64,000 nucleotides of DNA from NCBI GenBank assembly GCA_025201765.1, contig MU623347.1, positions 1 to 64,000 on the forward strand. The letters are read 5' to 3'. Shown piece after piece: positions 63,501 to 64,000 of this stretch. The DNA is from Daldinia sp. FL1419. Lineage: Eukaryota > Ascomycota > Sordariomycetes > Xylariales > Hypoxylaceae. Under the pieces are notes generated by a model. That model was given only the letters and a program-made list of their open reading frames with translations, was not told the DNA's origin and made no database searches. The first letter of the stretch is position 1, and every line of letters starts with the position of its first letter. The translations under genes and the position numbers were made by a program.

Positions 63501-64000
63501 TAGAGTTTAGTTTATAAATGATATGTTTTAATATATAAAATTTATCTAACAGATTATGTTTGTATATTAGAAAGGCTATAATAAGCTTAAAATTAAATAA
63601 TATATAGTGTTTTATAATGTTATTTTCTGCGCATAATAGCATTTAATCTACAAGGTTTTATCTATATTTAATATAGCTTACCCTATAAGGTTCCTTTTAT
63701 ATATAAAATTTAATATATTTAGATTTCCTTTTGTAAGTATGGTATATATTGTAATAAATATATTAAAAATTATTGTATATAATAGTTTTTTGATAGAGTG
63801 GGTGGAGGTATTATTGTGTACTGAAATAATGGTAAAATAATTTCTTCCTTTATTTAAATTTGTAAATAGATATGATAATATAAGAAGTTAATTAGATTTG
63901 TTTGTTTAATTGGGTGGAGTTTAGATTTATTAAAATATTTTACCTAATTAATTTTAGGAATGTGAACTTAAATGTTATATTAATAGTTGCAATGAAGGTT
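54600..64000. repeat. AT-rich RIP-like heterochromatic block (right)
   Basis: Composition drops sharply at 54,560-54,660 and stays AT-rich to the window edge. On the + strand C clearly exceeds G over most of 57-62 kb. No intact gene is present; a Helitron relic can be read at about 58.4-60.8 kb. The segments 54,660-57,300 and 61,000-64,000 also contain decayed coding-like sequence (for example 56,180-56,640 on +) that I could not assign. ORFs of 60-80 codons here are AT-rich low-complexity frames. Confidence 0.9.
58350..60830 (-). mobile_element. RIP-degraded Helitron, Rep/helicase relic
   Basis: The minus strand carries, in the right order, remnants of a Helitron Rep-helicase. A 68-codon frame at 60,618-60,824 reads GIFGFINHYYSILKTNG then HLYRFFW (60,702-60,722), matching the Rep HUH box 'HLHGFLW' with its upstream block. 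A 111-codon frame follows at 59,124-59,459. Farther along, WEAPELK and YYLGKSWVDVGFI appear at about 58,750-58,870. Near 58,560-58,600 the frame GSEGGIKKNIIIKMLT is a decayed PIF1-type Walker A (GGTGKS), followed in another frame by ENATFYIGSVIIHS. Stops and frame changes show that it is dead. The ends (TC/CTRR hairpin) were not located. Confidence 0.65.

Noticed and set aside
1..64000. CRISPR arrays, prophage, bacterial operons, rRNA
   Set aside because: None seen; gene structure is eukaryotic throughout, direct repeats are microsatellites or decayed transposons, and no 5S or rDNA-like segment was recognised.

Overview
This window is nuclear DNA from a filamentous ascomycete (Pezizomycotina, probably Sordariomycetes). 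The evidence is short GT-AG introns of about 46-109 bp in nearly every gene, PRP40, RLI1 and TRS65 homologues of fungal type, a fungal rhodopsin-fold (PTH11-like) receptor, and a two-compartment base composition. Two very AT-rich blocks (about 1-16,800 and 54,600-64,000) flank a gene-bearing block of normal composition (16,800-54,550).

The AT blocks are transposon graveyards whose state fits repeat-induced point mutation (RIP). I could read three elements through the mutations: a Ty1/Copia pol (+, about 3.3-6.9 kb), a Tad-type LINE reverse transcriptase (+, about 11.4-13.5 kb) and a Helitron Rep/helicase (-, about 58.4-60.8 kb). None has an open frame. Inside the Copia relic the transition polarity switches from C-to-T to G-to-A.

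From 16.8 to 20.8 kb the composition is normal but no gene is visible; it holds a decayed copy of a short-chain dehydrogenase N-terminus. From 20.8 to 36.7 kb lies an accessory group: a cupin (-), an SDR (-), a Fungal_trans_2 regulator with no visible zinc cluster (-), a secreted BBE-like FAD oxidoreductase (+), a second SDR (-), a 14-TM MFS exporter (+) diverging from that SDR, and a Gal80-like Gfo/Idh/MocA oxidoreductase (+). These look like the tailoring, regulatory and export parts of a small specialised-metabolism cluster, but no PKS, NRPS, terpene synthase or P450 is in view. All the frames join exactly once introns are placed, so the genes look intact.

From 38 to 49 kb the window is housekeeping: an inverted pair of intron-containing tRNA-Phe(GAA) genes, RLI1/ABCE1 (+), PRP40 (-) and TRS65 (+). 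A gene-poor stretch of 4 kb follows, then the PTH11-like receptor (52.9-54.3 kb), which ends about 250 bp before the second AT block. Intergenic DNA is peppered with TAGG/CCTA microsatellites and TAGGTACCTA palindromes.

Exon boundaries were worked out by hand from splice signals, frame and family resemblance. No alignments or searches were run. Coding spans given as features include introns; exons are listed in the evidence.
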